NCBI RefSeq assembly: GCF_004025585.1
Contig: NZ_QTZO01000005.1
Span: 124,001 to 188,000, forward strand
DNA from: Pseudodesulfovibrio sp. S3
GTDB lineage: Bacteria; Desulfobacterota; Desulfovibrionia; Desulfovibrionales; Desulfovibrionaceae
DNA: 64,000 bases
Direction: 5' to 3'
A model generated the notes under the pieces. The model ran no database searches and was not told the DNA's origin. It was given only the letters and a program-made list of their open reading frames with translations. A program made the position numbers and the translations under genes. This document shows, one piece after another, positions 17,786-26,333 of this stretch. The number at the start of each line of letters is the position of its first letter. Within the stretch, counting starts at the first letter, position 1.

Positions 17786-18562
17786 TCACATGTTTTTCCG
17801 GCAGTATTTGACGAATTTCTGTGCTTCGATAAAGCCCGGATTGATCTCCAGGGCGTGTTCCAGGTTGTCGACACACGGGCCGTATTGTCCCTTTTCAAAG
17901 AAGACCCGTGCCAGGTTGAAATAGACGTTTTCGTCCGTGTCCACGATCTCCAGGGATTTTTCATAATACCGTATGGATTCGTCATAGTGGCCGTTTTTGC
18001 GCAGGGATATGCCGAATTCGTTGAACTTCTGACGGAACTCATAGGTAAAGGCCTCGTCCAGGCCGAGCAGGGTGTCCAAGACTTTTTTCAGTTTGTCGAA
18101 TTCTTTTTTTTCGGAGTAGATTTCTCCCAGTCCGTAGTTTGCGTCGACGTTCTTGTCGTCGATCATCAGCGCCTTGATGAACTGGCGTTCGGCCTCGTCC
18201 AGTTTGCCTTCGGCAAAGGCTTCCTGGCCCATTTGGATTTTCCGCTTGAGCGTCTCAAGGGCGGGTACCGTGTGGATTCTATAAAAGGTCGGTTCGGGTG
18301 TGTATTGCTTGAGAAAATCCATTTCATTGAGGACGCTGCGGACCCCGGAAGGAACGTGGTGTGCGTTGAGCGGTTGGATTTCGAACTCCGTACCGGACAA
18401 CTGTCGGGCATACCAATAGGTGACGTTCTCATGCTTGGACGCAGTTCCACCGGTTCCCAACTCAGCGTCGAGTTGGAGGGAATACACGCCGAGTATTGTC
18501 GGATAATCGCTCACGGGCCAAAGCTCCCTGTCCTGCTCATTGTCTTTTTTTAGGAAATGCAT
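17786..18562 (-). CDS. tetratricopeptide-repeat protein
   Basis: A 258-residue cytoplasmic protein without signal peptide. The first ~100 residues form a module with VSDYPTILGVYSLQLDAELGTGG and WYARQLSGTEFEIQPLN. From ~105 onwards come about four TPR units (QMGQEAFAEGKLDEAERQFIKALMID, NYGLGEIYSEKKEF, GISLRKNGHYDESIRYYEKSLEI, NLARVFFEKGQYGPCVDNLEHALEI). TPRs mediate protein contacts. The gene stands alone between the Cys protein and the tad pseudopilin operon, in the same direction. The ribosome site is weak. Its partner is not apparent. Confidence 0.82.
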   Translation of the reverse strand: MHFLKKDNEQDRELWPVSDYPTILGVYSLQLDAELGTGGTASKHENVTYWYARQLSGTEFEIQPLNAHHVPSGVRSVLNEMDFLKQYTPEPTFYRIHTVPALETLKRKIQMGQEAFAEGKLDEAERQFIKALMIDDKNVDANYGLGEIYSEKKEFDKLKKVLDTLLGLDEAFTYEFRQKFNEFGISLRKNGHYDESIRYYEKSLEIVDTDENVYFNLARVFFEKGQYGPCVDNLEHALEINPGFIEAQKFVKYCRKNM

Positions 18563-18652
18563 CTTTTATGCATCTTGTAAAGAATATCGCAGGTTGGGAC
18601 ATAGATCAATGATTATTCATGCTTGATGTGCGACCCGTGCCTCGAAAAAGAG

Positions 18653-18673
18653 AAAGCCCCGGGGGGGGCTTTT
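18653..18673 (-). terminator. Terminator of the leftward tadE/tadG operon
   Basis: On the minus strand, AAAAGCCCC, a GC loop and GGGGCTTTCTCTTTTT make a short strong stem with a following T-rich tail, 20-40 bases after the last tadE-like stop codon. Confidence 0.75.
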
Positions 18674-18694
18674 CGTGGAGGGGAGGGGGGGTGG

Positions 18695-19162
18695 TTAATC
18701 GCAGGGCTTCCATGGTTCGTTGACCTTTCGGTCATAACCGCGCAGCGGGATGGTATCAGGGAGCAGCGGACTGACCAGCGGTGTAAAAGGCTCGTAGTTG
18801 TAAAGCACGGCTACCTCTGCCAGTTGGCAGGGTGCGCCGGGATCGTTGTCGATGCCGTCTCCCGTGGCCGTCAGGTCGGGCCAGGAGCGCACGGAGATGT
18901 CGATGGTGCCGTTTTTCAGGGCGGCCACTCCGGCTTCAGTGGTGGCGATGATCTGGCTCAAACGTGTGCCTTCCTCATCACCCCTGCCGGTCGCGGCGAA
19001 CCTGGCTCCGATCTGCGCGGCCTTCTGTACGGTCAGCCAGGAGTAATAGGCATTGCCGCCTTCTATGATGGCCATGACCAGCACGAACATGATGGGCAGG
19101 ATCAGGGCCATTTCCACAGCCGCAACCCCGGCGCGTCGGGAGTTCTTTTGGTTCTTGAGCAT
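18695..19162 (-). CDS. TadE-like pseudopilin (second copy)
   Basis: A 155-residue membrane protein with the TadE N-terminus: short basic head, then RRAGVAAVEMALILPIMFVLVMAIIEGGNAYYSW. This is one hydrophobic helix preceded by the G-x-A-A-V-E prepilin-like processing motif. TadE/TadF minor pseudopilins are cut by the prepilin peptidase and take part in Flp pilus assembly. The C-terminal periplasmic part is short and ends with two Cys-containing turns (APCQLA, EPWKPCD) that could form a disulfide. A GGGAGG site precedes the ATG. It is the third gene of the leftward arm of the tad locus. Confidence 0.85.
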   Translation of the reverse strand: MLKNQKNSRRAGVAAVEMALILPIMFVLVMAIIEGGNAYYSWLTVQKAAQIGARFAATGRGDEEGTRLSQIIATTEAGVAALKNGTIDISVRSWPDLTATGDGIDNDPGAPCQLAEVAVLYNYEPFTPLVSPLLPDTIPLRGYDRKVNEPWKPCD

Positions 19163-19175
19163 AATGGAAACCTCC

Positions 19176-20453
19176 CTAGAGCAGTCGCCAGCCGAGCTGC
19201 TTGCCGATCTGCTTGAAGATGTCGGGGATGTCATACACGGACGGGGCATTGAAATAGTGGTCGTCAGTGCCGGCCTTGCTTGATGCGATCTGTTTCATGA
19301 GGGCGATGTCCGTGTTGTCCGAGGTGCCGAAACGGATGGTGAAGATTTCGATGCCCGCGTCCTTGGCTGCCTGCGCTTCTGACAGCATGTCCGTGTTGAG
19401 CACGCCGCCGTCCTCGCAGTGGGCAGTATCCACGCCCATGCCGAAGTATGCATTGGTCCAGTAGTTGTTGGGTCGATAATAGGCGCGGTAGGGGCCGCCG
19501 CACTCGCCGTCCTCGGTGTCGCCGTCTGTCAGCACGATCATGATCTTGCGGAAGTCTTCCTTGTCGCCGCCCTGGGTGTAGGGGGCTTCACTGGTCAGGA
19601 TGTGACGGCCCCACTTGATGCCTTCGGGGATGACCGTGCCGGACGATGCTCCCGTAGCGGTCTGGGTGTTGATGGAGGAAATGATCAGATCCTTGTCCTG
19701 GCTCAGCGGCAGGGCCTCGGGCAGGTCGGAGCAGGTGTCCAGGGTGATGTATCTTCTATAATAATCGGACAGTGCCCAGTAGTCGTCCATGAAATCTTCA
19801 TGGATGCCTGTGTTGAGACTGCCGTCCGCATTGTGGCAACCGGGTTCAAAGCCTTCCACGCCTTCGCCGATGCGGACCTTGCCCCTGAAGGCGACCATGC
19901 CGACCTTGGTGTCGGGGGTGGCGCCGTCCGGGATGAGCAGTTCGGTCAGTTCGATGGATGCCTGTTTGACCATGTCGATGGGCGTGCCCTTCATGGAGCC
20001 GGAGTTGTCCACGACAAAGACCACCTCAAGCTTGTTGAATCCGGCTGAAGCATGGGCTTCGACGACACTGTCGGCAATGCCGAGGACTTCCATGAGCAGC
20101 ATCTTGACCTCGGCCTGGGCCATGACTTTCACACTGCGGATTTCTGTTCCGGCCACCACGGATATGACCACGGCGGATTCCATGTTGGCGGCGACCATGT
20201 CCTCGACCGCCTTTTTCACGATACCCTTGGAGAGGTCGGGGTCGTAAGGCAGCTCAAGGCTTCCGGCCAATGCCCCGGCATCCACCGAGGCCTGCAGCTT
20301 GGTGTGGGTCATGTATATGTTGCCCATATCAATGGCGATGCCCACAAACCCCAGGAGTACTGGGAGGAGCACTACAATCAGTATGCTTGCGGTTCCCTTG
20401 CGGGATTTATGGCATCGGCATGGTGGTCTGTGCGACAATCTGGAATGATTCAT
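19176..20453 (-). CDS. tadG: TadG-like protein with von Willebrand factor A domain
   Basis: A 425-residue protein anchored by an N-terminal helix (GTASILIVVLLPVLLGFVGIAIDMGNIYMT) preceded by a basic, Cys-containing head. From ~140 it has a VWA domain with a complete MIDAS start, VVFVVDNSGSMKG (D-x-S-x-S), and IMIVLTDGD further on. TadG proteins belong to Flp pilus systems and probably contribute adhesion or anchoring outside the inner membrane. The start at 20453 has a GGAGG site 5 bases upstream and overlaps the preceding tadE-like gene by 47 bases, so the two are translationally linked. Several cysteine pairs in the VWA part suggest periplasmic disulfides. Confidence 0.88.
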   Translation of the reverse strand: MNHSRLSHRPPCRCHKSRKGTASILIVVLLPVLLGFVGIAIDMGNIYMTHTKLQASVDAGALAGSLELPYDPDLSKGIVKKAVEDMVAANMESAVVISVVAGTEIRSVKVMAQAEVKMLLMEVLGIADSVVEAHASAGFNKLEVVFVVDNSGSMKGTPIDMVKQASIELTELLIPDGATPDTKVGMVAFRGKVRIGEGVEGFEPGCHNADGSLNTGIHEDFMDDYWALSDYYRRYITLDTCSDLPEALPLSQDKDLIISSINTQTATGASSGTVIPEGIKWGRHILTSEAPYTQGGDKEDFRKIMIVLTDGDTEDGECGGPYRAYYRPNNYWTNAYFGMGVDTAHCEDGGVLNTDMLSEAQAAKDAGIEIFTIRFGTSDNTDIALMKQIASSKAGTDDHYFNAPSVYDIPDIFKQIGKQLGWRLL

Positions 20454-20799
20454 CTTCGCCTCCGAGGATTGTTGCACCATTATCGCTTCCGAACGGTCGG
20501 TAATCATAAGAAACCTCTACTGTGATTGTATTGGCGACCGGGTCCGTGACCACCTTGGTGGACAGGTCCTGGGCATTGAGGTCGGCAACAAGAGCGTCAA
20601 CCAACGCCTCAACATCTGCTGCGTCCCCTTGCATGAGCACATGTCGCGCTCCCTCCCGACTGGCTTCTACCAGGGCGGAGTAAGTGTGCATGGCATTGGC
20701 CCCTTCAACCAAAAGCATGATCATGAGGGCCAGGACGGGAAGCAACAAGGCAAATTCGACGGCTGCGAGCCCTTGTCGTCTGTCGTCTCTCTTTCTCAT
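20407..20799 (-). CDS. tadE: TadE-like pseudopilin (first copy)
   Basis: A 130-residue pseudopilin with the N-terminal pattern RRQGLAAVEFALLLPVLALMIMLLVEGANAMHTYSALVEASREGARHV. This has the prepilin-peptidase-type motif, then one hydrophobic helix and the EGAR signature of TadE proteins. The ATG at 20799 has an AAGGAG site 7 bases upstream. It is the first gene of the leftward operon and follows a sigma-54 promoter by about 50 bases. It likely works with the Flp pilin encoded on the opposite arm. Confidence 0.88.
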   Translation of the reverse strand: MRKRDDRRQGLAAVEFALLLPVLALMIMLLVEGANAMHTYSALVEASREGARHVLMQGDAADVEALVDALVADLNAQDLSTKVVTDPVANTITVEVSYDYRPFGSDNGATILGGEDESFQIVAQTTMPMP

Positions 20800-20856
20800 T
20801 CCCGTTCTCCTTGCGTTCCGTTTTTCCCCGGCTGGATTCCGGGGTAATCCTATATG

Positions 20857-20872
20857 AGCATTGTACGTGCCA
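20857..20872 (-). promoter_or_regulatory. Sigma-54 promoter of the leftward tadE-tadG operon
   Basis: Read on the minus strand the site is TGGCACGTACAATGCT: -24 box TGGCAC, 5-base spacer, -12 box ATGC (consensus TTGC). Transcription would start near 20846, giving a leader of about 47 bases before the tadE ATG. The divergent neighbour is an NtrC-type activator. Confidence 0.82.
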
Positions 20873-21061
20873 AAGTTTCTTGAACAGGGTGTGCAGTGGT
20901 TGTATCTCAATAAAATAATTGAAATAATATTTTGAAACACCAACCAGGAGTGCCGGTTTGGTAGACGGTGAATGATGCGGCAGTCTATTTTTTGTGGATA
21001 AGGGTCTCTGATTCGTGTAGGATTATGCTGCGCGGGAAAAATACATCGTAGGAGAAGGATT

Positions 21062-22447
21062 GTGCCGGAAAGAATACTTGTAGTCGATGACGATCGAGCC
21101 TTCCAGGGGATGCTGGTCGAAGTGTTGGCCGACAAGGGCTATGAAGTGGACACCGCGTCGACCGCCGAAGATGGCTTGAAAAAGGCCGGGGCGAGCAATT
21201 TCGATCTCATCCTCCATGACATCCAGTTGCCCGGCATGTCCGGGCTGGAAGCCCTCAAGCATTTGACCAAGGTTGCTCCGGGCGTCGACGTCATCGTCAT
21301 GACCGGCTATGCATCCAAGGATTCCGGGGTCACGGCCATGCAGCAGGGGGCCTACGACTATTTCGAAAAGCCTTTCTCCCTGCGGGAAATGGAAGTGGTG
21401 GTGCGCCGTGCCCTGGAAAAGCGTCGGCTCCAGGTGGAGTTGTCCGAACTGAAGCGCCGTGGCGGGACCAGTCCGTTGAACAACATCATCGGCCAATCCG
21501 CGCCCATGATGGAGGTCAAGGAGCGCATTGCCCGGATCGCCGGACTCAATGCCGATGTCCTGATCATGGGCGAGACAGGAACCGGCAAGGAGCTGGTGGC
21601 GGATACGATCCATTCCCTGAGTTCCCGCGCCAAGGCTCCGTTCGTCAAGATCAACTGCGCGGCCATTCCCGAAAGCCTCATCGAGTCCGAGCTTTTCGGC
21701 CATGAGAAGGGGGCCTTTACCGGGGCCACCAGCATGAAGCAGGGCAAGTTCGAGCTGGCCGAGGGCGGCTCGCTCATGCTCGACGAAATCGGCGACATGC
21801 CGCTCCATCTGCAACCCCGTTTGCTTCGGGCCGTGGAGCAGAAACAGGCCGGGCGTGTGGGCGGTGCCAAGCCCATCAAGTATGACGTGCGCATCATTGC
21901 GGCCACCAACCAGGAGTTGGAGCAGCACGTGCAGCAAGGCAAGTTCCGCAGCGATCTATACTATAGATTGAATGTGGCCACCCTTATCCTGCCGCCGCTC
22001 AGGGACCGCAAGTCCGACCTGCCGCAACTGGCGGAATTCTTCCTGGATCGGGCCAACCGCAGGCTCGGGACCGACATCGTCGCCGTGTCTTCCGAGGCCA
22101 TGGAGATCTTCTACAACTACGACTGGCCGGGCAATGTGCGCCAGTTCGCCAATGCCGTGGAGCGTGCCGCCATCTTCTGCACCTCCACACGGATCACGCC
22201 CGCCGAGGTGGATCAGGCCTTTTCCAACACCCGCCCTGCGGCCGATGCAGGAATGACCCTGCCCACGGGCGAGGGGTTGCCCCTCAAGCAGGCCCTCAAC
22301 CAGTACGAAAAGATGCTCATAGAAAGCTCGCTCCGGGCCTGCGGCGGCACCCAGACCGAGGCAGCGAGCGCGCTGGGCGTGTCTGCCAAGAATCTGTGGA
22401 ACAAGCTCAAGAAGCACGGCATCAATCCGGTATTATTTAAGAATTAG
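21062..22447 (+). CDS. sigma-54-dependent response regulator (NtrC type) of the tad locus
   Basis: A 461-residue activator. Receiver domain 1-120 has VVDDD and the phospho-accepting Asp near 53 (LILHDIQLPG). The AAA+ domain has Walker A GETGTGKE (~170), the sigma-54 contact loop GAFTGA (~217-222) and LDEIGDMP. A Fis-type helix-turn-helix at the C-terminus reads GTQTEAASALGVSAKNLWNKLKK. It starts with GTG after an AGGAG site. It lies between the two arms of the tad locus, each of which has a sigma-54 promoter, so it is the expected activator of both. Its probable kinase is the hybrid kinase at the end of the rightward arm. Confidence 0.93.
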   Translation: MPERILVVDDDRAFQGMLVEVLADKGYEVDTASTAEDGLKKAGASNFDLILHDIQLPGMSGLEALKHLTKVAPGVDVIVMTGYASKDSGVTAMQQGAYDYFEKPFSLREMEVVVRRALEKRRLQVELSELKRRGGTSPLNNIIGQSAPMMEVKERIARIAGLNADVLIMGETGTGKELVADTIHSLSSRAKAPFVKINCAAIPESLIESELFGHEKGAFTGATSMKQGKFELAEGGSLMLDEIGDMPLHLQPRLLRAVEQKQAGRVGGAKPIKYDVRIIAATNQELEQHVQQGKFRSDLYYRLNVATLILPPLRDRKSDLPQLAEFFLDRANRRLGTDIVAVSSEAMEIFYNYDWPGNVRQFANAVERAAIFCTSTRITPAEVDQAFSNTRPAADAGMTLPTGEGLPLKQALNQYEKMLIESSLRACGGTQTEAASALGVSAKNLWNKLKKHGINPVLFKN

Positions 22448-22901
22448 ATTTCCTCTCTCCTCCAGGACCCTCTGCCGCTCCGGGCAGAATCTCTCCTTAT
22501 CCATCTTTTATGGGCTGTTGTCAGCCCGGTACATTGCCGTGGCGGACAATACGCAGCCTTTGTTCGTGTTTAGCGTGGGCGGGTGCTTCTGAAACAGCCG
22601 TATCTATTTTTAATAGATCAATGCAATATACTGAATATAAACAGTTTTTTCATCAATTCTTGACCTTTGAGGTTTGTTTTTAGTCCATAAATATTAGATT
22701 TCCCCTTTGCTGAAAATGGTGGGTTCTTGCGCCTGAATCCTCAGGAATAAAATTTTATCATGTTATTTAAGCGAGTTGCTCATGGTGGTGTCGAGTGGTT
22801 TCTCGTTGTGGCACACCGGTTGCTATATGGTGAGCGTGGCTGATGCTGAGATGCAACAAAACAAATTTGAAATTCTTTGAAACAAACTAAGGAGAATGAC
22901 A
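22448..22901. other. Non-coding upstream region of flp
   Basis: About 450 bases, much more AT-rich than the flanking genes, between the activator and flp. It contains a GGGCTG/CAGCCC hairpin near 22511-22527, an AT-rich stretch suitable for DNA bending and activator binding, and the sigma-54 promoter at 22809-22824. No open reading frame is supported. Confidence 0.6.
22809..22824 (+). promoter_or_regulatory. Sigma-54 promoter of flp and the main tad operon
   Basis: TGGCACACCGGTTGCT matches the -24/-12 consensus (TGGCAC-N5-TTGCW) exactly. The predicted start is about 22836, 66 bases before the flp ATG. The adjacent NtrC-type gene supplies the likely activator. Confidence 0.92.
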
Positions 22902-23081
22902 ATGACGAAGCTTATGAACCTTATCCGGGATGAAGAAGGCGCAACCGCGATTGAATACGGTTTGATTGCCGCCCTGATCGCCGCCGGTATTGCGACTGCT
23001 ACCACCGCCCTGGGCGATCAGGTTGTCGCGACCTTTACCTACGTCAAGGACAAGATGTCTGGCGCCATGGTCACGCCGTAG
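22902..23081 (+). CDS. flp: Flp/Fap-type pilin (major pilin)
   Basis: A 59-residue type IVb pilin: MTKLMNLIRDEEGATAIEYG, then LIAALIAAGIATATTALGDQ and a short polar tail. Prepilin peptidase would cut after the Gly of EEG, leaving ATAIEYG at the mature N-terminus, the Flp hallmark with Glu at +4 and Tyr at +5. The ATG at 22902 is chosen because AAGGAG is 7 bases upstream; the ATG at 22896 abuts that site. A hairpin after the gene suggests most transcripts stop here, so pilin is made in excess over the assembly machinery. Confidence 0.95.
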   Translation: MTKLMNLIRDEEGATAIEYGLIAALIAAGIATATTALGDQVVATFTYVKDKMSGAMVTP

Positions 23082-23126
23082 ATCGAAACAGAGCTAACCG
23101 TTTAACGGAAGCAGCCAGAGCAGCCG

Positions 23127-23163
23127 AACCGGGGCTTGCGGGACGGTCCCGTCAGCCCCGGTT
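23127..23163 (+). terminator. Attenuating hairpin after flp
   Basis: AACCGGGGCT and AGCCCCGGTT form a 10-bp outer stem around an inner GGGAC/GTCCC stem, followed by TTG. It can act as a partial terminator between the pilin gene and the assembly genes, a common arrangement in flp operons. Confidence 0.8.
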
Positions 23164-23223
23164 TTGTCTTCGAGGGAAAGCGAAGACAGCAAGACAGGTT
23201 GGCATTGGCAGATCGGGGGAACC

Positions 23224-23772
23224 ATGGATATTCTCGTCACCATCGTGCTCGCAGTGGCACTCATCACTGCTACCATCACGGACATAAGGTGCCAGCGTAT
23301 TTACAACTGGCTCACCTTCCCGCTCATTCTGGCCGGGTTCGCCACGCACACCGTGTTCGGCGGCCTTGAGGGCTTGAAGTTCGCGGCAAGCGGGTTCGCT
23401 CTGGGGTTCATCGCCATGGCCATTCCCTATTTCATGGGCGTGATGGGCGCGGGCGATGTCAAGCTCATGGCGGGTGTGGGTGCCTGGCTCGGCCTGGAAG
23501 CGACCTTCACCGCCTTCCTGTTCACGTCCATGGCTGGCGGAATCTATGCCCTCGGCGTCCTGGCATTCAATCGCCAGGTGCTGAAGGCCGTTTTGCACAA
23601 TATTGCAGGCACTTTTTATGTCTTCATGGCAACCCGCAAGTTCGACTTCGACCCTGTAACCACTGAAAAGGTCATACCCCGGCTCTGCTACGGTGTGGCC
23701 ATCGCCGTTGGAACCGCTCTCGCCATGGGTATGTATGCCTGGCAGACCGGTTCCATCCACAGCGGGTATTAA
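23224..23772 (+). CDS. tadV: Flp prepilin peptidase (TadV/CpaA)
   Basis: A 182-residue inner-membrane aspartyl protease, about five helices. It has the two catalytic Asp motifs, TDIRCQRIYNWLT (~20) and the G-x-G-D motif in MGAGDVKLMAGVGAW (~77). It lacks the N-methyltransferase half found in larger PilD enzymes, as is usual for TadV. It cleaves Flp and the TadE-type pseudopilins at the inner membrane. The GGGGGA site before the ATG at 23224 supports that start. The next gene starts 12 bases downstream. Confidence 0.93.
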   Translation: MDILVTIVLAVALITATITDIRCQRIYNWLTFPLILAGFATHTVFGGLEGLKFAASGFALGFIAMAIPYFMGVMGAGDVKLMAGVGAWLGLEATFTAFLFTSMAGGIYALGVLAFNRQVLKAVLHNIAGTFYVFMATRKFDFDPVTTEKVIPRLCYGVAIAVGTALAMGMYAWQTGSIHSGY

Positions 23773-23784
23773 AGGAGAGATGTC

Positions 23785-24594
23785 ATGAGCAAGTCAACCA
23801 GAGCATTGGTGCAGATCAGCCTGTCGCTGATTCTTGCCATGGTCGCGGGAGTCCTCATTTTCATGTGGGTCAGCAATATGAAGCAGGCCGCTCCGGTGGC
23901 CGCTGTCGAAAGCACGGTGCCTGTGATGGTGGCCAAGTCGGACCTGAAGCGCGGTGTCAAGCTGACCGAGGAAATGATCGAGGTCCGCAAGTTTACCACC
24001 GATTCCCGTCCCTCCGGTGCCTTTTCCGACCCGGAGAAGCTGGCTGGACGTGTGCTCAACCAGGACGTGAGTGCCAACGAGGCCGTCACCGCCAACAAGT
24101 TGGCCGACGAATCCGTTATCGGCGGCGGAGTTTCCGCGCTCATCGAGCCCGGCAAGCGGGCCATGGCCGTCAAGGGCAACGCCGTTATGGGACTTTCCGG
24201 GTTTGTTCGTCCCGGCGACCGGGTGGACGTCATTGTCTCCATGACCAAGGGGTCGAATGAAGAACCGGTTACCAAGCTCGTTCTTGAACAGATCAAGGTT
24301 ATTGCGACCGGTACCCAGCTTGCTCCGCCCGACGAGGATGGAGAGGCCGCCTCTGTCGATGTCTATACGCTGGAACTGACCCCTGAGGAATCTGAGCGTC
24401 TGGCCCTGGCCGCCACCCGGGGAACCCTTCATTTCGCGTTGCGCAACGAGCAGGACAAGGAAAACATACTGACCACAGGTTCCTCCGTTCCCAAGACCTT
24501 GGCAGCCCTGCGGCCCAAGGCCAAGGTTCGTCCCAACAGGGCGTCAAAGGTCGAGGTCATTACCGGCGGCAACAGCTTCTCGGTGAAGTTCTAG
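23785..24594 (+). CDS. cpaB: Flp pilus assembly protein CpaB/RcpC
   Basis: A 269-residue protein with one N-terminal helix (ISLSLILAMVAGVLIFMWV) and a periplasmic SAF domain (VPVMVAKSDLKRGVKLTEEMIEVRKF). The RcpC/CpaB core follows (KRAMAVKGNAVMGLSGFVRPGDRVDVIVS). CpaB links the inner-membrane assembly platform to the outer-membrane secretin. A GGAGAG site precedes the ATG. The C-terminal tail is basic and Pro-rich. Order cpaA-cpaB-cpaC is the canonical one. Confidence 0.93.
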   Translation: MSKSTRALVQISLSLILAMVAGVLIFMWVSNMKQAAPVAAVESTVPVMVAKSDLKRGVKLTEEMIEVRKFTTDSRPSGAFSDPEKLAGRVLNQDVSANEAVTANKLADESVIGGGVSALIEPGKRAMAVKGNAVMGLSGFVRPGDRVDVIVSMTKGSNEEPVTKLVLEQIKVIATGTQLAPPDEDGEAASVDVYTLELTPEESERLALAATRGTLHFALRNEQDKENILTTGSSVPKTLAALRPKAKVRPNRASKVEVITGGNSFSVKF

Positions 24595-24604
24595 GAGATC
24601 GACC

Positions 24605-26035
24605 ATGCAGAATATACGCTCCATAACAACCGTTTACGCCGCCCTGATAGTGCTGGTGGTCCTTCTGGCTGCCGTTACTGTTCAGGCTGCGGTGTATGAG
24701 ACCGAAGCCCAGGAGGAGATTCGACTGGTGGTGGGCAAGTCCACGGTCATCAACACCGAGTCAAGAATAAGCCGCGTCTCGGTCGGGTCCGAAACCGTGG
24801 TTTCCATCGTGGTTCTTTCTCCCCGACAGATTTATCTTACCGGCACCGCACTCGGCTCCACCACCTTGACCCTGTGGACCGACGGGCAGGTGTCCGATGT
24901 CTTCGATGTGGCGGTCATTCCTGACGTTACCCACCTGAAGCGGATGATCCACGAGATCTTACCCGCAGAACAGAACGTCAAGGTGTTGTCTTCCGGCGAT
25001 TCAGTCACCTTGTCAGGGTATGTTTCCAGCACTTCCAGCCTGACTTCGGTGCTCGCCCTGGCCCAGGCAGCCGCCCCGGACAAGGTGGTCAACCTCCTGA
25101 GCGTGGACGGCATCCACCAGGTGATGTTGGAGGTCCGTGTGGCCGAGATGTCCCGTGCCGTGACCAAGCGGCTGGGCATCAACTTTGCGGCCATAGGCTC
25201 CAATTTCTCCATTTATTCCATCATCAACAACCTGACCAGCTACGATGCTGAAAAGGGCATTTTCAATCTGACCGACAGAATCAACTTCACCGGTGGCTAC
25301 AGGTCCGGCAGTACGACCATCCACGGCATGATAGACGCGCTCAAGTCCAACGGGCTGGTGCGCATGTTGGCCGAGCCCAATCTGACCTGCATCTCCGGCG
25401 AATCCGCCGAGTTCCTGGTCGGCGGCGAGGTGCCAATCCCCATGCCTGGCTCACTGGGTACCATCGCCATCGAATACAAGCCCTACGGCATTGGTCTTAA
25501 GTTCACGGCCACGGTCATGAATTCCGGCCGCATCAACCTCCAGGTCAATCCCGAAGTCTCCGAACTGGATTATTCCAAGTCGGTACCAGTGGCCGGTTAC
25601 GAAGTGCCGACCATCTCCACGCGCCGCGCCAACACCGTGGTGGAATTGGGTGACGGCCAGAGTTTCGTTATCGCGGGTCTTATCAGCGACTCCCTGAAGG
25701 AAAACTCCCACAAGTTCCCGGGATTGGGCGAGATCCCGGTGCTGGGTGCCCTGTTCAGTTCCAAGGATTTTTCCAGCAACAAGACCGAGCTGGTGGTCCT
25801 GGTGACCGCCCACCTGGCCAAGCCCGTGGACAGGGATTCCCAGACCTTGCCCACTGACGGGTTCCAGGAACCCGACGACAAGGAGTTCTATCTCTTCGGC
25901 CTGTTGGAAGGGCAGGACAGCAACAAGGGAACCAAGGCCGCGCACACGGCGCAAGTGGGTGCTGCCGAACCTGGAACCGTTGTCCGTCCCGAATCAGGAT
26001 TCGACGGGGAGTTCGGCCATTCCTGGCCCAAGTAA
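24605..26035 (+). CDS. cpaC: Flp pilus outer-membrane secretin CpaC/RcpA
   Basis: A 476-residue secretin. A signal peptide (AALIVLVVLLAAVTVQAA) precedes the pilus-secretin N domain (EEIRLVVGKSTVINTESRISRVSVG...TALGSTTLTLW), a BON-like module (~120-160) and the secretin core from ~250. The core carries LAEPNLTCISGESAEFLVGGEVPIP and LGEIPVLGALFSSKDF, which are the standard secretin signatures. It forms the gated outer-membrane channel through which the Flp pilus exits. The C-terminus has an extra ~70-residue Gly/Pro/Glu tail after VLVTAHLAKPV, which may bind the neighbouring lipoprotein as a pilotin, a speculation. Confidence 0.93.
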   Translation: MQNIRSITTVYAALIVLVVLLAAVTVQAAVYETEAQEEIRLVVGKSTVINTESRISRVSVGSETVVSIVVLSPRQIYLTGTALGSTTLTLWTDGQVSDVFDVAVIPDVTHLKRMIHEILPAEQNVKVLSSGDSVTLSGYVSSTSSLTSVLALAQAAAPDKVVNLLSVDGIHQVMLEVRVAEMSRAVTKRLGINFAAIGSNFSIYSIINNLTSYDAEKGIFNLTDRINFTGGYRSGSTTIHGMIDALKSNGLVRMLAEPNLTCISGESAEFLVGGEVPIPMPGSLGTIAIEYKPYGIGLKFTATVMNSGRINLQVNPEVSELDYSKSVPVAGYEVPTISTRRANTVVELGDGQSFVIAGLISDSLKENSHKFPGLGEIPVLGALFSSKDFSSNKTELVVLVTAHLAKPVDRDSQTLPTDGFQEPDDKEFYLFGLLEGQDSNKGTKAAHTAQVGAAEPGTVVRPESGFDGEFGHSWPK

Positions 26036-26057
26036 TTTTGAGAGCGGAGGAAGCGTC

Positions 26058-26333
26058 ATGCAGAACTTTATGATCTATCTCGCTATCGTGGGAATCATGC
26101 TCCAGGCCGGTTGCGGTGCCATTTTCCCGAAGGAATCAACGCCGCCGTTCGGCAGCTCGGTCCGCATGGCCGTGGCCAGCCAGACCGCCAATCCCGAGGC
26201 CGGTTCCGATGCCCTGGTGGTGGGCTTGGACGGCAAGTACGCTGCGGCAGCGGCTGAAAAGCATCAGGCCGGTCCCAAGGAAAAGTCAGAGCGGAATTTC
26301 GGATCAATTTTCGGTGTGGTGGAGGATAAGTGA
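26058..26333 (+). CDS. small lipoprotein of the tad operon
   Basis: A 91-residue protein with a lipoprotein signal peptide (FMIYLAIVGIMLQAGC, lipobox LQAGC) and a short, low-complexity mature part. The position right after the secretin gene and the small size suggest a pilotin or accessory lipoprotein comparable in place, not in sequence, to RcpB or CpaD. The GGAGGAA site precedes the ATG at 26058, and the stop overlaps the next small gene (TGATG). No known family is recognised. Confidence 0.75.
   Translation: MQNFMIYLAIVGIMLQAGCGAIFPKESTPPFGSSVRMAVASQTANPEAGSDALVVGLDGKYAAAAAEKHQAGPKEKSERNFGSIFGVVEDK

Noticed and set aside
22896-22901. ATG at 22896 as the flp start
   Set aside because: The AAGGAG ribosome site would directly abut it; the ATG at 22902 has normal spacing and the usual Flp length.
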